DNA from: an uncultured Limnohabitans sp.
Lineage (GTDB): Bacteria > Pseudomonadota > Gammaproteobacteria > Burkholderiales > Burkholderiaceae_C
Assembly: GCF_937889215.1 (NCBI RefSeq)
Contig: NZ_CALBEX010000400.1
Location: forward strand, 1 to 9,318
DNA: 9,318 nt
Reading direction: 5' to 3'
Shown here in pieces: positions 1 through 6,345 of the stretch. Numbering within the stretch: the first letter of the stretch is position 1; every line of letters begins with the position of its first letter. The notes below the pieces were generated by a model, which ran no database searches, was not told the origin of the DNA, and was given only the letters and a program-made list of their open reading frames with translations. The position numbers and the translations under genes are program-made.

Positions 1-65
1 CCCGGTGGTGTGGCAGGGGTGGCTGCAATAATTGCGGCCCCCCTATGCCGATTTGGATTGCCGAC

Positions 66-854
66 ATGTCACCAGCCCTTGCGCCCGCTTCAGTTCCTGT
101 TTTGCACATTGAAGGTGGCGTGGCCACCATCACCTTGAACCGCCCAGCCCAGCGCAACCGGCTGGAAAATGCCGACCTCAAGACCTTGTTGCTGCACTTT
201 GACACCGTGAACCGCGATGCGTCGGTGCGTGTGCTGGTGCTCACGGCCAACACCGCCGGGCAGCCCCGGCCGGTGTTTTGTGCCGGGTATGACATTGGGG
301 GGTTTGACGAGCCGGGCCATGGTTCAACTTTTTTTGAAGAAATCCCCGATGCCTTGGCGGCTTTGCGCCCGGTCAGCATTTGCGCGCTGAACGGCAGCGT
401 GTATGGCGGTGCGACCGATGTGGTGCTGGCCTGTGACCTTCGCATTGGCCTGCAAGGCATCGAGTGGCGCATGCCCGCTACCGCGTTGGGGCTGCATTAC
501 TACCCCAGCGGTTTATTGCGCTTTGTGAACCGTTTCGGCTTGGCCGGAGCCCGGCGGGCTTTCCTGACGGCTCGGCCTTTCACGGCCAACCAACTCGACG
601 CCATGGGTGTGTTCGAGGCCTTGGTGGGCCCCGACGACTGGGCCGCAGCCCTGCAAGCGCTGCTGCAAGACATTTTGGCGCTGGCACCTTGGGCACTCCA
701 AGAGACGAAAAAGTCGCTGAACGAGATCGAGTCCGGGCGGGTCGACTTGGCGCTTTTGCGCGAGCGCGAACAGCAAAGCAGCCAAAGCGCCGACTTTGCC
801 GAGGGCCGCAAGGCCTTTGCCGAACGACGTCCGCCCGTGTTCACGGGGCGTTGA
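66..854 (+). CDS. Enoyl-CoA hydratase/isomerase (crotonase) family protein
   Basis: Crotonase-fold enzyme of about 262 residues, the usual single-domain size, expected to act on an acyl-CoA thioester in the cytoplasm. Seen: the N-terminal strand pattern VATITLNRP (residues 19-27), the oxyanion-hole segment FCAGYDI (71-77), the second oxyanion segment NGSVYGGATD (109-118), and the family C-terminal ending EGRKAFAERRPP..GR. Aligned by eye to rat mitochondrial enoyl-CoA hydratase, the first catalytic Glu (Glu144) is Asp118 and the second (Glu164, in the PE motif) is Ala138. Classical hydratase activity is therefore doubtful; an isomerase, decarboxylase or other crotonase reaction is possible. 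The start is uncertain: ATG at 45 is in frame, adding seven residues, and neither start has a good Shine-Dalgarno. I prefer 66 because it gives a more usual N-terminus. The downstream gene is unrelated in sequence. Confidence 0.88.
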   Translation: MSPALAPASVPVLHIEGGVATITLNRPAQRNRLENADLKTLLLHFDTVNRDASVRVLVLTANTAGQPRPVFCAGYDIGGFDEPGHGSTFFEEIPDALAALRPVSICALNGSVYGGATDVVLACDLRIGLQGIEWRMPATALGLHYYPSGLLRFVNRFGLAGARRAFLTARPFTANQLDAMGVFEALVGPDDWAAALQALLQDILALAPWALQETKKSLNEIESGRVDLALLREREQQSSQSADFAEGRKAFAERRPPVFTGR

Positions 855-924
855 CCACGGCCCCAGACCAGCGCTATCAAGTCCAGCGTTTTGCTGTCGA
901 TACTCTCAGTAGGAACTTTTTTTC

Positions 925-929
925 AGGGG
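925..929 (+). promoter_or_regulatory. Ribosome binding site deciding the start at 940
   Basis: AGGGG lies 10 nt before the ATG at 940 but only 1 nt before the in-frame ATG at 931. The spacing favours 940, which also gives a cleaner signal peptide start. Confidence 0.5.
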
Positions 930-939
930 TATGTGCGCA

Positions 940-2070
940 ATGAGAATCCATGGGTGGGCTGGGGTGCTGTGGCTGTTGGCTGCGCCAGGGGCGTGGGCGG
1001 GGCAGTATGTACTGCTGGCAGGCCAAACCAACACCGTGCCCGTGGCCGCCCGAGTGCTCAACGGGGAGCAGGTCTGCAATTTGCAAATCACGGTGCCGGG
1101 CCAGGCCCCATTTGAGCGCGTGGTGCGTGCCCCATTTTTCGAAGCACGCATTTCCCTGAGCCCTTCCAGCACCGACAGCGTCACGGTGCGCTGGGAAGGC
1201 CAACACAGCCGGGCCAATGGTGCGGTGGTCAATGCTTGCCCCACGCAGGGAGAGACCTCGTTCAAGGTGGTGCGCGACAACACTTTGCACCGGGCCGTGT
1301 GGTCTGGCATGTTGGCGCAACTGGCCCCCGCCAAAGCCGAGTGCGTGGGTACAGCCTTGGCGCACGAGCAAGTTCGCCCCGATTGGTATGACTTCACCGA
1401 CCCCCAGGTGAGCGCCGAGGATGCCCGCATCGAGCGGGCCTTTGCGCAATGCGATGTGTTCTTGGCCCAGAAAAAAGCATGGGGCACCCAAAACCCCAAA
1501 GGCCACGCGTGCAAGGTGGGGGGGCTTGCCACCCGCTGCGAGGGTTTTTATACCGCCCGCATCAACGGCAAGCTGCAAAACATCTCCCAAGCCGCTGCCA
1601 TTCAGCGCCAACTGGACAATTTGCCTTGGAGCACGGGCGTGCGCGAGATCGCTGCCGTGAGGGCGTCACGCATCCAGCAAGAAAAGGACCTTGTGGCCGA
1701 ATTGGCAGCCCAAGAAGCGGCCAAACGCCAAGCGGTTGAGGATGCGCGTCTGCTGGTAGAACAACAAGCCAAGGACGCCAAAGCCGCAGAGCAGCGCGCC
1801 TTGCAAGAAAAGATTGCCGCGTTGCGGGCGCAAATCGCCGCAGACAAAGAACGGGCGGCGCAAGAAAAAAATTGGCTGTTCAAGCAGGTGGACAAACTGA
1901 CCGGTAAAGCGCCAGACGAGGGCGGCACCCCAGGCCAGACCGCTGCGCCAGGCGCGAGCGCAACGCCTCCAGCACCCGCAGCACCGCCAGCACCTGCAGC
2001 ACCTGCAGCAACGCCTCCAACACCGGAGGCGGCCCCGGCGGCACCCGCACCTCAGCCACCAGCGTCGTAA
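940..2070 (+). CDS. Secreted hypothetical protein with coiled coil and Pro/Ala-rich tail
   Basis: I do not recognise the family. From the ATG at 940 the product is 376 residues. It has a signal peptide with cleavage expected after AWA (residue 20), then a mostly globular part (21-240) with six cysteines at 46, 100, 135, 171, 191 and 200. This even number is compatible with disulfides in the periplasm. Next comes an Ala/Gln/Lys/Glu-rich helical segment (about 245-318), very likely a coiled coil, and a low-complexity Pro/Ala tail (about 329-376) built of short PAPAAP-type repeats. No lipobox, transmembrane segment after the signal, or C-terminal outer-membrane strand is visible. Periplasmic location is likely; the tail could cross or contact the cell wall, but this is inference. 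In-frame ATG 931 is the alternative start. It stands 85 nt after the crotonase gene and may have its own promoter. Confidence 0.85.
   Translation: MRIHGWAGVLWLLAAPGAWAGQYVLLAGQTNTVPVAARVLNGEQVCNLQITVPGQAPFERVVRAPFFEARISLSPSSTDSVTVRWEGQHSRANGAVVNACPTQGETSFKVVRDNTLHRAVWSGMLAQLAPAKAECVGTALAHEQVRPDWYDFTDPQVSAEDARIERAFAQCDVFLAQKKAWGTQNPKGHACKVGGLATRCEGFYTARINGKLQNISQAAAIQRQLDNLPWSTGVREIAAVRASRIQQEKDLVAELAAQEAAKRQAVEDARLLVEQQAKDAKAAEQRALQEKIAALRAQIAADKERAAQEKNWLFKQVDKLTGKAPDEGGTPGQTAAPGASATPPAPAAPPAPAAPAATPPTPEAAPAAPAPQPPAS
1957..2060 (+). repeat. Low-complexity Pro/Ala-coding repeat
   Basis: Degenerate short repeats of the kind GCACCTGCA and CCAGCACC, lying inside the 3' end of the secreted-protein gene and encoding its Pro/Ala tail. 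The copy number may vary between strains by slippage (inference). Confidence 0.6.
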
Positions 2071-2088
2071 CGCGCTGCGGCCACCGAC

Positions 2089-2108
2089 CCCTGTCCTTGC
2101 GGGCAGGG
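2089..2108 (+). terminator. Possible terminator hairpin without T tract
   Basis: Eight-base-pair stem (CCCTGTCC against GGGCAGGG, one G-T pair) with a TTGC loop, starting 19 nt after the stop codon at 2070. No run of T follows, so it may be a weak or Rho-assisted terminator, or just an mRNA-end hairpin. Confidence 0.35.
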
Positions 2109-2188
2109 CAACCCAACGGTACAGGTAACCCAAGCGACCGGTCTGCAAGCCGTCCCCCCCTAAGATCGTTGGGTGATTCAACCCTTCC

Positions 2189-2192
2189 AAGG
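2189..2192 (+). promoter_or_regulatory. Ribosome binding site supporting the GTG start at 2202
   Basis: AAGG lies 9 nt before the GTG at 2202. The other in-frame candidates (GTG 2241, ATG 2301, TTG 2097) have no comparable site. Confidence 0.4.
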
Positions 2193-2201
2193 CGCTGCTC
2201 C

Positions 2202-3140
2202 GTGAAGCCGCTCAAACCCAGTTCTCTTTGGCGTCAGTGCGTGCTGGCGCAACGCCATGGCAGGCGCACATTTGCGGCGTGGCCCGCTGCGGTGCGCGGC
2301 ATGGTTTGGATGGTGCTGGGCGGCTTGCTGTTCTCATTGCTGAACACCATTGCCCGTGAACTGACGCTGCACCTGGACGTTTACCAATCCCAGTTTTTGC
2401 GTTACTTGTTTGGCTTGTTGGTGATGTTGCCCTGGGTGTACAGGGATGGCTGGCGGGCCTACATGCCGGTCAACCTCAGCGGCCAGTTCTGGCGCGGTGG
2501 GGTGCACACGCTGGGGCTGATCTTGTGGTTTACCGCCTTGCCCAAAATCCCTTTGGCCGACATGACGGCCATCGGCTTCACTGGGCCGATTTTCATCATG
2601 ATCGGAGCTGCTTGGTTTTTGGGCGAGCCGATGCGCAAAGACCGTTGGATCGCCGCCATCATTGGTTTTGTGGGGGTGTTGGTGGTGGTGCTGCCCAAAA
2701 TGTCGGGCGATGGCGGTTGGTATAACCTGGTCATGTTGGCGTCGGCTCCTGTGTTTGCCGCCTCGTTCCTCATCACCAAAGCCCTGACCCGCTACGAAAA
2801 AGCCGGTGTCATCGTGCTGTGGCAAGCCCTCACGGTCACGGTGCTCAGTCTGCCGATGGCCTTGCCCCATTGGCAAGCGCCGACACTGTGGCAGTGGCTG
2901 GGCTTTGCGGCCACCGGGGTGCTGGGCACTTTGGCGCACTATTGCCTCACGCGGGCGTTTGCAATGGCCGACATTTCGGCCACCCAGTCGCTGCGCTTTC
3001 TGGACCTGGTCTGGGCCTCGATACTGGGCTGGCTGGTGTTTGGCGATGTGCCCAGCCAGTCCACTTGGTTGGGGGCCTTTGTCATTTTGTGGGCCACGGT
3101 GTGGATTGCCCGCAGAGAAAGCAGGCGAAAGGTCTCTTGA
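2202..3140 (+). CDS. EamA/DMT-family transporter (ten-helix permease)
   Basis: Inner-membrane carrier of the drug/metabolite transporter superfamily, about 312 residues from GTG 2202. Ten hydrophobic helices are visible (about 34-51, 65-81, 99-114, 120-140, 149-166, 175-193, 201-220, 230-249, 265-281, 287-303). They are arranged as two tandem EamA repeats (about 34-164 and 176-303). Typical features are the conserved segment ADMTAIGFTGPIF (119-131) and the GEP motif (141-143) ending helix 4, with its second-repeat counterpart FGDVPS (280-285), and a basic C-terminal end (RRESRRK). EamA proteins move small metabolites, often amino acids, nucleoside derivatives or S-adenosylmethionine; the substrate cannot be read from this sequence. 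The start is uncertain: ATG 2301 would leave no cytoplasmic leader before helix 1. The gene ends 74 nt before the ABC ATPase start, with a possible new promoter between. Confidence 0.9.
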   Translation: MKPLKPSSLWRQCVLAQRHGRRTFAAWPAAVRGMVWMVLGGLLFSLLNTIARELTLHLDVYQSQFLRYLFGLLVMLPWVYRDGWRAYMPVNLSGQFWRGGVHTLGLILWFTALPKIPLADMTAIGFTGPIFIMIGAAWFLGEPMRKDRWIAAIIGFVGVLVVVLPKMSGDGGWYNLVMLASAPVFAASFLITKALTRYEKAGVIVLWQALTVTVLSLPMALPHWQAPTLWQWLGFAATGVLGTLAHYCLTRAFAMADISATQSLRFLDLVWASILGWLVFGDVPSQSTWLGAFVILWATVWIARRESRRKVS

Positions 3141-3155
3141 GGCCTTTTGGGCGGG

Positions 3156-3161
3156 TATAGT
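3156..3161 (+). promoter_or_regulatory. Possible sigma-70 -10 box upstream of the ABC genes
   Basis: TATAGT sits 53 nt before the GTG start of the ATPase and within a GGGTATAGTGCG context. The -35 region at the right distance is poor (a TTGAGG at 3137 is only 13 nt away), so this is a weak prediction. Confidence 0.3.
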
Positions 3162-3163
3162 GC

Positions 3164-3197
3164 GCCGCTTGCCCGCGGCGTCTGCCCAGCGGCAAGC
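3164..3197 (+). promoter_or_regulatory. Overlapping dyads in the ABC-operon leader
   Basis: GCTTGCC (3167-3173) and GGCAAGC (3191-3197) form an inverted repeat with a 17-nt spacer. It overlaps a second pairing, GCCGCT (3164-3169) with AGCGGC (3188-3193), and a third, GCCGC (3164-3168) with GCGGC (3175-3179). It lies between the possible -10 box and the Shine-Dalgarno (AAAGGAG, 3202-3208). It could be an operator or a leader hairpin, or chance in GC-rich DNA. Confidence 0.25.
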
Positions 3198-3214
3198 ATC
3201 CAAAGGAGACGATC

Positions 3215-3904
3215 GTGATCGACATCGAGCCATTGCGCTTTGCATGGACCCGTGGGGCGGCCGATACCTTGGTGTTGGGCCGCTTGCAGGTGGACCGTGG
3301 CCAAACTGTTTTTTTGCACGGCCCCAGCGGCTGCGGCAAGAGCACTTTGCTGGGTTTGCTGGCGGGCGTGTTGTCGCCCAGCCAAGGCCGTGTGGCCTTG
3401 CTGGGGCAAGACTGGGCGGCTTTGAAGGCGGGCCAGCGCGACGCCTTTCGGGCCGACCATGTGGGGGTGATTTTTCAGCAGTTCAATTTGCTGCCCTACC
3501 TGAGCGTGCTCGACAACGTGACCTTGCCTTGCCGCTTTTCGGTCTTGCGGCGCGAGCGTTGTTCACCGGCGGGTGGACCAGATTCTGAGGCCCAAAGTTG
3601 GTTGCAGCGCATGGGTTTGCCCGAGGCGCTGTGGAGCCGCCGCGCCGATGCCTTGTCGGTGGGCCAGCAGCAGCGCGTGGCCGCAGCGCGGGCCTTGATT
3701 GGCCAGCCCGAATTGATCTTGGCCGACGAGCCCACCTCGGCACTCGACGCGGCTTTGCGTCAGGGTTTCATGGATTTGCTGTTGCAAGCGGCACGCGATG
3801 CGGGCAGCAGTTTGGTCTGCGTGAGCCACGACGAGCAGCAAGCGCAGCGTTTTGACGTGCAATGGTCTTTACCCGCCTTGCAGCAAGCGGGGGTGAGCGC
3901 ATGA
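3215..3904 (+). CDS. ABC transporter ATP-binding protein (LolD/MacB type)
   Basis: Cytoplasmic ATPase of 229 residues that powers the permease encoded next. All core motifs are present: Walker A GPSGCGKST (36-44), Q-loop glutamine Q88 in IFQQFNLLPYLSV, signature LSVGQQQR (147-154), Walker B LILADEPTSALD (167-178) with catalytic E172, and switch H205 in VSHDE. The signature reads LSVGQ rather than LSGGQ. The Q-loop and D-loop wording is typical of the LolD/MacB/FtsE group, which drives mechanotransmission-type permeases rather than classical importers. GTG is the start: AAAGGAG (3202-3208) lies 6 nt upstream. The stop overlaps the permease start (ATGA), indicating translational coupling. By comparison with known gene sets (PA4064-type in Pseudomonas) a metal-related role is possible, but the ATPase itself does not show the substrate. 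Confidence 0.93.
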   Translation: MIDIEPLRFAWTRGAADTLVLGRLQVDRGQTVFLHGPSGCGKSTLLGLLAGVLSPSQGRVALLGQDWAALKAGQRDAFRADHVGVIFQQFNLLPYLSVLDNVTLPCRFSVLRRERCSPAGGPDSEAQSWLQRMGLPEALWSRRADALSVGQQQRVAAARALIGQPELILADEPTSALDAALRQGFMDLLLQAARDAGSSLVCVSHDEQQAQRFDVQWSLPALQQAGVSA

Positions 3905-5208
3905 ACAGCCTCTGGCGCATGGCGCGCAGCAGCGCCTGGAACCGGCGCAGCACCCTGGTGTGGGTGGTGGTGTCGCTGGCGCTGGCCACGGCTTTGCTCT
4001 GGACGCTGGAGCGTTTGCGCCACGACATCCGCCAGAGTTTTTCGCAATCGGTCAGCGGCGTTGATTTGATCGTGGGCGCCCGCAGCAGCCCGGTGCAGCT
4101 GATGCTGTTTTCGGTGTTCCACATCGGCAGCGTGCCGCAAAACATGCGCATGGACAGCGTGCGAATGCTGGCCGATCACCGCTCGGTCTCGTGGGTGGTG
4201 CCCTTGAGTCTGGGGGACTCGCACCGTGGCTTTCCGGTGCTGGGCACCACAGCGGCTTACTTTCAGCACTTTGCCTACGGTGACAAACAACCGCTGGCCT
4301 TGCAGCAAGGCGCGGTGTTTGCGGACACGCTCAATGGTTTGTACGAGGTGGTGATCGGGGCCGAAGTGGCGCGCAAGATGGGTTACGGCCTGGGCCAAAG
4401 CATCACGCTGGGCCATGGCATGCACGACCATGACCATGCCCACGAGCATGAAGGCGCACAGTCGCAGGCCGACGAACACGCCGACAAGCCGTTCAAAGTG
4501 GTGGGCATTTTGGCACCCACCGGCACCCCGGTAGACCGCACGGTGCATGTGAGCCTGCAGGCGCTGGAGGCCTTGCACCTGGACTGGGTGGCGGGCACGC
4601 CTTTGCCGGGCGGTCAGATCCCGGCCGATCAGGCGCGCAAATTCAATTTAGAGCCCGAGGAAGTCACGGCCGCGCTGGTCGGCCTGAAAAGCCGGGCGGC
4701 GGTGTTCAATGTGCAGCGCATTGTGAATTTTTACGAAGATGAAGCCCTGATCGGTGTCATGCCCGGCGTCGCTTTGGGTGAGCTGTGGTCGGTGCTGGGC
4801 CTGGGCGAAAACGCCTTGCTGGCCGTGTCGGCCTTGGTGGCCTTGGTCAGTGTGGTCTCGCTCATGGCGGTGGTGTTGGCGGGCCTGAACGAGCGCCGCC
4901 GCGAACTGGCGGTGCTGCGCGCCGTGGGCGCGGGGCCACGCCATGTGCTGGGCCTGCTCACCTTGGAAGGGGTGTGGGTCACTTGCGCCGGTGTTTTGCT
5001 GGGCGTGCTGTTGTCTTACGTCGGCATGGCCTTGGCCACGCCGTGGCTTCAGCAATCGCTGGGCATTCGCTTGCAACTGGCGATGCCATTGCCCACGCAG
5101 CTGGCTTTGGCGGGCGCGGTTTTGTTGGCTGGTTTGCTGGCCAGTTTGGGGCCGGCTTGGCGGGCTTACCGCTTGTCCTTGGCCGATGGCTTGTCACCGC
5201 GCGTGTGA
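3901..5208 (+). CDS. ABC transporter permease, FtsX/MacB type, with His-rich loop
   Basis: Inner-membrane partner of the preceding ATPase, 435 residues from the ATG at 3901, which overlaps the ATPase stop by four bases. The layout is that of FtsX/MacB-like permeases: one N-terminal helix (about 18-36), a large periplasmic domain (about 40-300), then three helices (about 305-328, 352-378, 399-417). The cytoplasmic loop NERRRELAVLRAVGA (330-344) is a typical FtsX-domain coupling segment. Unusual is a His-rich stretch in the periplasmic domain, with histidines at 172, 175, 177, 179, 181, 183 and 193 among Asp and Glu, a likely Zn or other transition-metal binding loop. With the DUF3299 gene downstream it resembles the PA4063-PA4066 set of Pseudomonas aeruginosa and the zrg genes of Vibrio cholerae, both tied to zinc limitation (recalled from the literature, not checked). 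The direction of transport and the substrate are unknown. Confidence 0.92.
   Translation: MNSLWRMARSSAWNRRSTLVWVVVSLALATALLWTLERLRHDIRQSFSQSVSGVDLIVGARSSPVQLMLFSVFHIGSVPQNMRMDSVRMLADHRSVSWVVPLSLGDSHRGFPVLGTTAAYFQHFAYGDKQPLALQQGAVFADTLNGLYEVVIGAEVARKMGYGLGQSITLGHGMHDHDHAHEHEGAQSQADEHADKPFKVVGILAPTGTPVDRTVHVSLQALEALHLDWVAGTPLPGGQIPADQARKFNLEPEEVTAALVGLKSRAAVFNVQRIVNFYEDEALIGVMPGVALGELWSVLGLGENALLAVSALVALVSVVSLMAVVLAGLNERRRELAVLRAVGAGPRHVLGLLTLEGVWVTCAGVLLGVLLSYVGMALATPWLQQSLGIRLQLAMPLPTQLALAGAVLLAGLLASLGPAWRAYRLSLADGLSPRV
4414..4479 (+). other. His-rich metal-binding loop within the permease
   Basis: Codons for residues 172-193 of the permease, with seven His in 22 residues, interleaved with Asp/Glu (pattern HDHDHAHEHE). 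By its place between the first and second helices it should face the periplasm. Binding of zinc or a similar metal is inferred from composition only. Confidence 0.6.
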
Positions 5209-5285
5209 GGTGTGTGGCGGCAGTCCAAGCTGTTGCTGCAAAATATTGATCTGGTCCGGAGAAGTCTTCAACGGTCAAAAAAGTT

Positions 5286-5361
5286 GTAGGTCGGTGGCTT
5301 TAGCCCCGACATGCAGCCTACGCCGAAGACCGCAATGCAGGGGCTAAAGCCGCCGACCGAC
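5286..5361. repeat. REP-like inverted pair, copies 1 and 2
   Basis: Copy 1 (5286-5310) starts GTAGGTCGG and ends CCGAC; internally GTCGG pairs with CCGAC and GGC with GCC around a TTTA loop. Copy 2 (5337-5361) is on the opposite strand and lacks the terminal CCGAC match. The arms 5290-5307 and 5340-5357 are inverted repeats matching at 17 of 18 positions, so the whole element can also fold into one long hairpin with a 32-nt loop. It may end transcription of the ABC genes or stabilise their mRNA. Confidence 0.75.
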
Positions 5362-5428
5362 GGGATACCGGCCAACAAAATTCAAACCTCAGTGTGCCGG
5401 ATCGATAAGCTGAAATGACAACGGGAAT

Positions 5429-5433
5429 GGGAG
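5429..5433 (+). promoter_or_regulatory. Ribosome binding site of the DUF3299 gene
   Basis: GGGAG with 6 nt to the ATG at 5440, supporting that start. Confidence 0.5.
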
Positions 5434-5439
5434 CGTGAG

Positions 5440-6063
5440 ATGAGACAAGTTGCAAGGTGTTGGTCTGTGGGCTTGCTGCTGGCTGCGTTGTGGGTCTGGG
5501 GTGCGCAGGCGCAAAGCGTGCGCGATACCGTGCGCGACACCGTTCCCCAGGTGCAGCCCGCTTTGTCTGCCGAGGGCCCGCCGTCAGGGGCTACCTTGCC
5601 AGGGCCGACGCGCACCATTGGCTGGGAGCAGCTGATTCCGGCGGGGTGGGACCCGTACAAAGACCTCAAAGCCTTGAACCTGGATGGCCTGCAAGACAAC
5701 GACCCCAAGGCCGATGAAGCCTTGAAAAAAATGCGCAAGATGTGGGACAACGCGCCCATCAACCCTTTGCTCTTGGGTGACCGCGTGCGCCTGCCGGGCT
5801 ATGTGGTGCCGCTGGAAGATCTGGCCAACGGCATCAAGGAGTTTTTGCTCGTGCCTTACTTTGGCGCTTGTGTCCACTCGCCCCCGCCCCCGGCCAACCA
5901 AATCGTGCATGTGCTGTTGGACAAGCCTGCCAAAAACCTGCGCCTCATGGACGTGGTCTGGGTGTCTGGCCCCTTGAGCGCGACCAAAACGGACTCCCAC
6001 ATGGGCGTGGCCAGTTACCGCATCGACGCCAAAGCGGTGACGCCGTATTCTGAGAAAAGATGA
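5440..6063 (+). CDS. Secreted DUF3299 family protein
   Basis: Protein of 207 residues with a Sec signal peptide (hydrophobic core 9-20, cleavage expected after AQA, residue 24) and no lipobox, so a soluble periplasmic protein is expected. The mature part shows the family's recognisable segments: IGWEQLIPAGWDP (60-72), RLPGYVVPLE (117-126), and FGACVHSPPPPANQ (141-154), in which C144 and H146 could bind a metal. The mature N-terminus has a short duplicated RDTV unit, encoded by a 12-bp tandem repeat at 5518-5541. DUF3299 genes are often found next to LolD/MacB-like ABC genes, as here, and the Pseudomonas PA4066 member is in a zinc-starvation set (recalled knowledge). The molecular function is not established. 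Here it is separated from the ABC genes by 231 nt with REP-like repeats, and the last codons run into the flank of another repeat at 6069. Confidence 0.88.
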   Translation: MRQVARCWSVGLLLAALWVWGAQAQSVRDTVRDTVPQVQPALSAEGPPSGATLPGPTRTIGWEQLIPAGWDPYKDLKALNLDGLQDNDPKADEALKKMRKMWDNAPINPLLLGDRVRLPGYVVPLEDLANGIKEFLLVPYFGACVHSPPPPANQIVHVLLDKPAKNLRLMDVVWVSGPLSATKTDSHMGVASYRIDAKAVTPYSEKR

Positions 6064-6068
6064 GAAAC

Positions 6069-6169
6069 GTCGGACCCTAAAGACCCGACCTACAAAATAC
6101 CAATGCCCGAGAAGCCAAAAGCAGCGCAGATGCAAAGCCTTCTTGTAGGTCGGTGCCTTCAGGTCCGAC
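6069..6169. repeat. REP-like inverted pair, copies 3 and 4
   Basis: Copy 3 (6069-6093) begins GTCGGACCC and ends CCGACCTAC. Copy 4 (6145-6169) is in the opposite orientation, beginning GTAGGTCGGTGCC and ending GGTCCGAC. They are separated by 51 nt. Each folds alone through GTCGG/CCGAC. The pair begins 5 nt after the DUF3299 stop and may serve as transcript-end structure. Confidence 0.85.
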
Positions 6170-6225
6170 AAGGCGGTGGTGGACAGCAGCCCTTTTGAAA
6201 ACGGCGCTTCGCGAGATGAGGAAGT

Positions 6226-6296
6226 GTCGGACCCTAAAGACCCGACCTACAAAATGCCAAAGTTTGTCTTCGTAGGTCGGTGCCTTCAGGTCCGAC
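6226..6296. repeat. REP-like inverted pair, copies 5 and 6
   Basis: Copy 5 (6226-6250) is identical to copy 3 over 25 bases, and 34 of 35 bases match when the following AAAATRCCAA is included. Copy 6 (6272-6296) is identical to copy 4. The spacer is 21 nt instead of 51, so this is a shorter relative of the pair at 6069-6169. Confidence 0.85.
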
Positions 6297-6345
6297 GTTG
6301 TGCGCCACTGCATCTTGAAAATTTCTCCGCGCGAAGTGAAGGCAT

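Larger units (their letters stand above)
5209..5439. other. Intergenic spacer between permease and DUF3299 genes
   Basis: This 231-nt gap holds the inverted REP-like pair at 5286-5361. On either side of it no gene, clear promoter, Zur-like palindrome or T-tailed terminator was seen. Confidence 0.6.

Noticed and set aside
855..939. Terminator or promoter between the crotonase and secreted-protein genes
   Set aside because: A five-base GGGGC/GCCCC pairing near 843-864 is short and overlaps the stop codon, and the T run at 917-923 is not attached to a stem. No convincing -35/-10 pair was found.
3141..3214. Zur-type operator upstream of the ABC genes
   Set aside because: I looked for an AT-rich palindrome of the GTTATA...TATAAC type here and in 5209-5439 and found none, so zinc regulation is not supported by the sequence.
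2334..3245. Long open frame on the - strand opposite the EamA gene
   Set aside because: Its product is rich in His, Gln, Pro and Arg with no recognisable domain, as expected from the mirror of a GC-rich membrane-protein gene. The + strand gene has clear helices and family motifs.
3760..4578. Open frame on the - strand opposite the permease
   Set aside because: His/Arg/Gln-rich low-information product, antisense to the well-supported permease gene.
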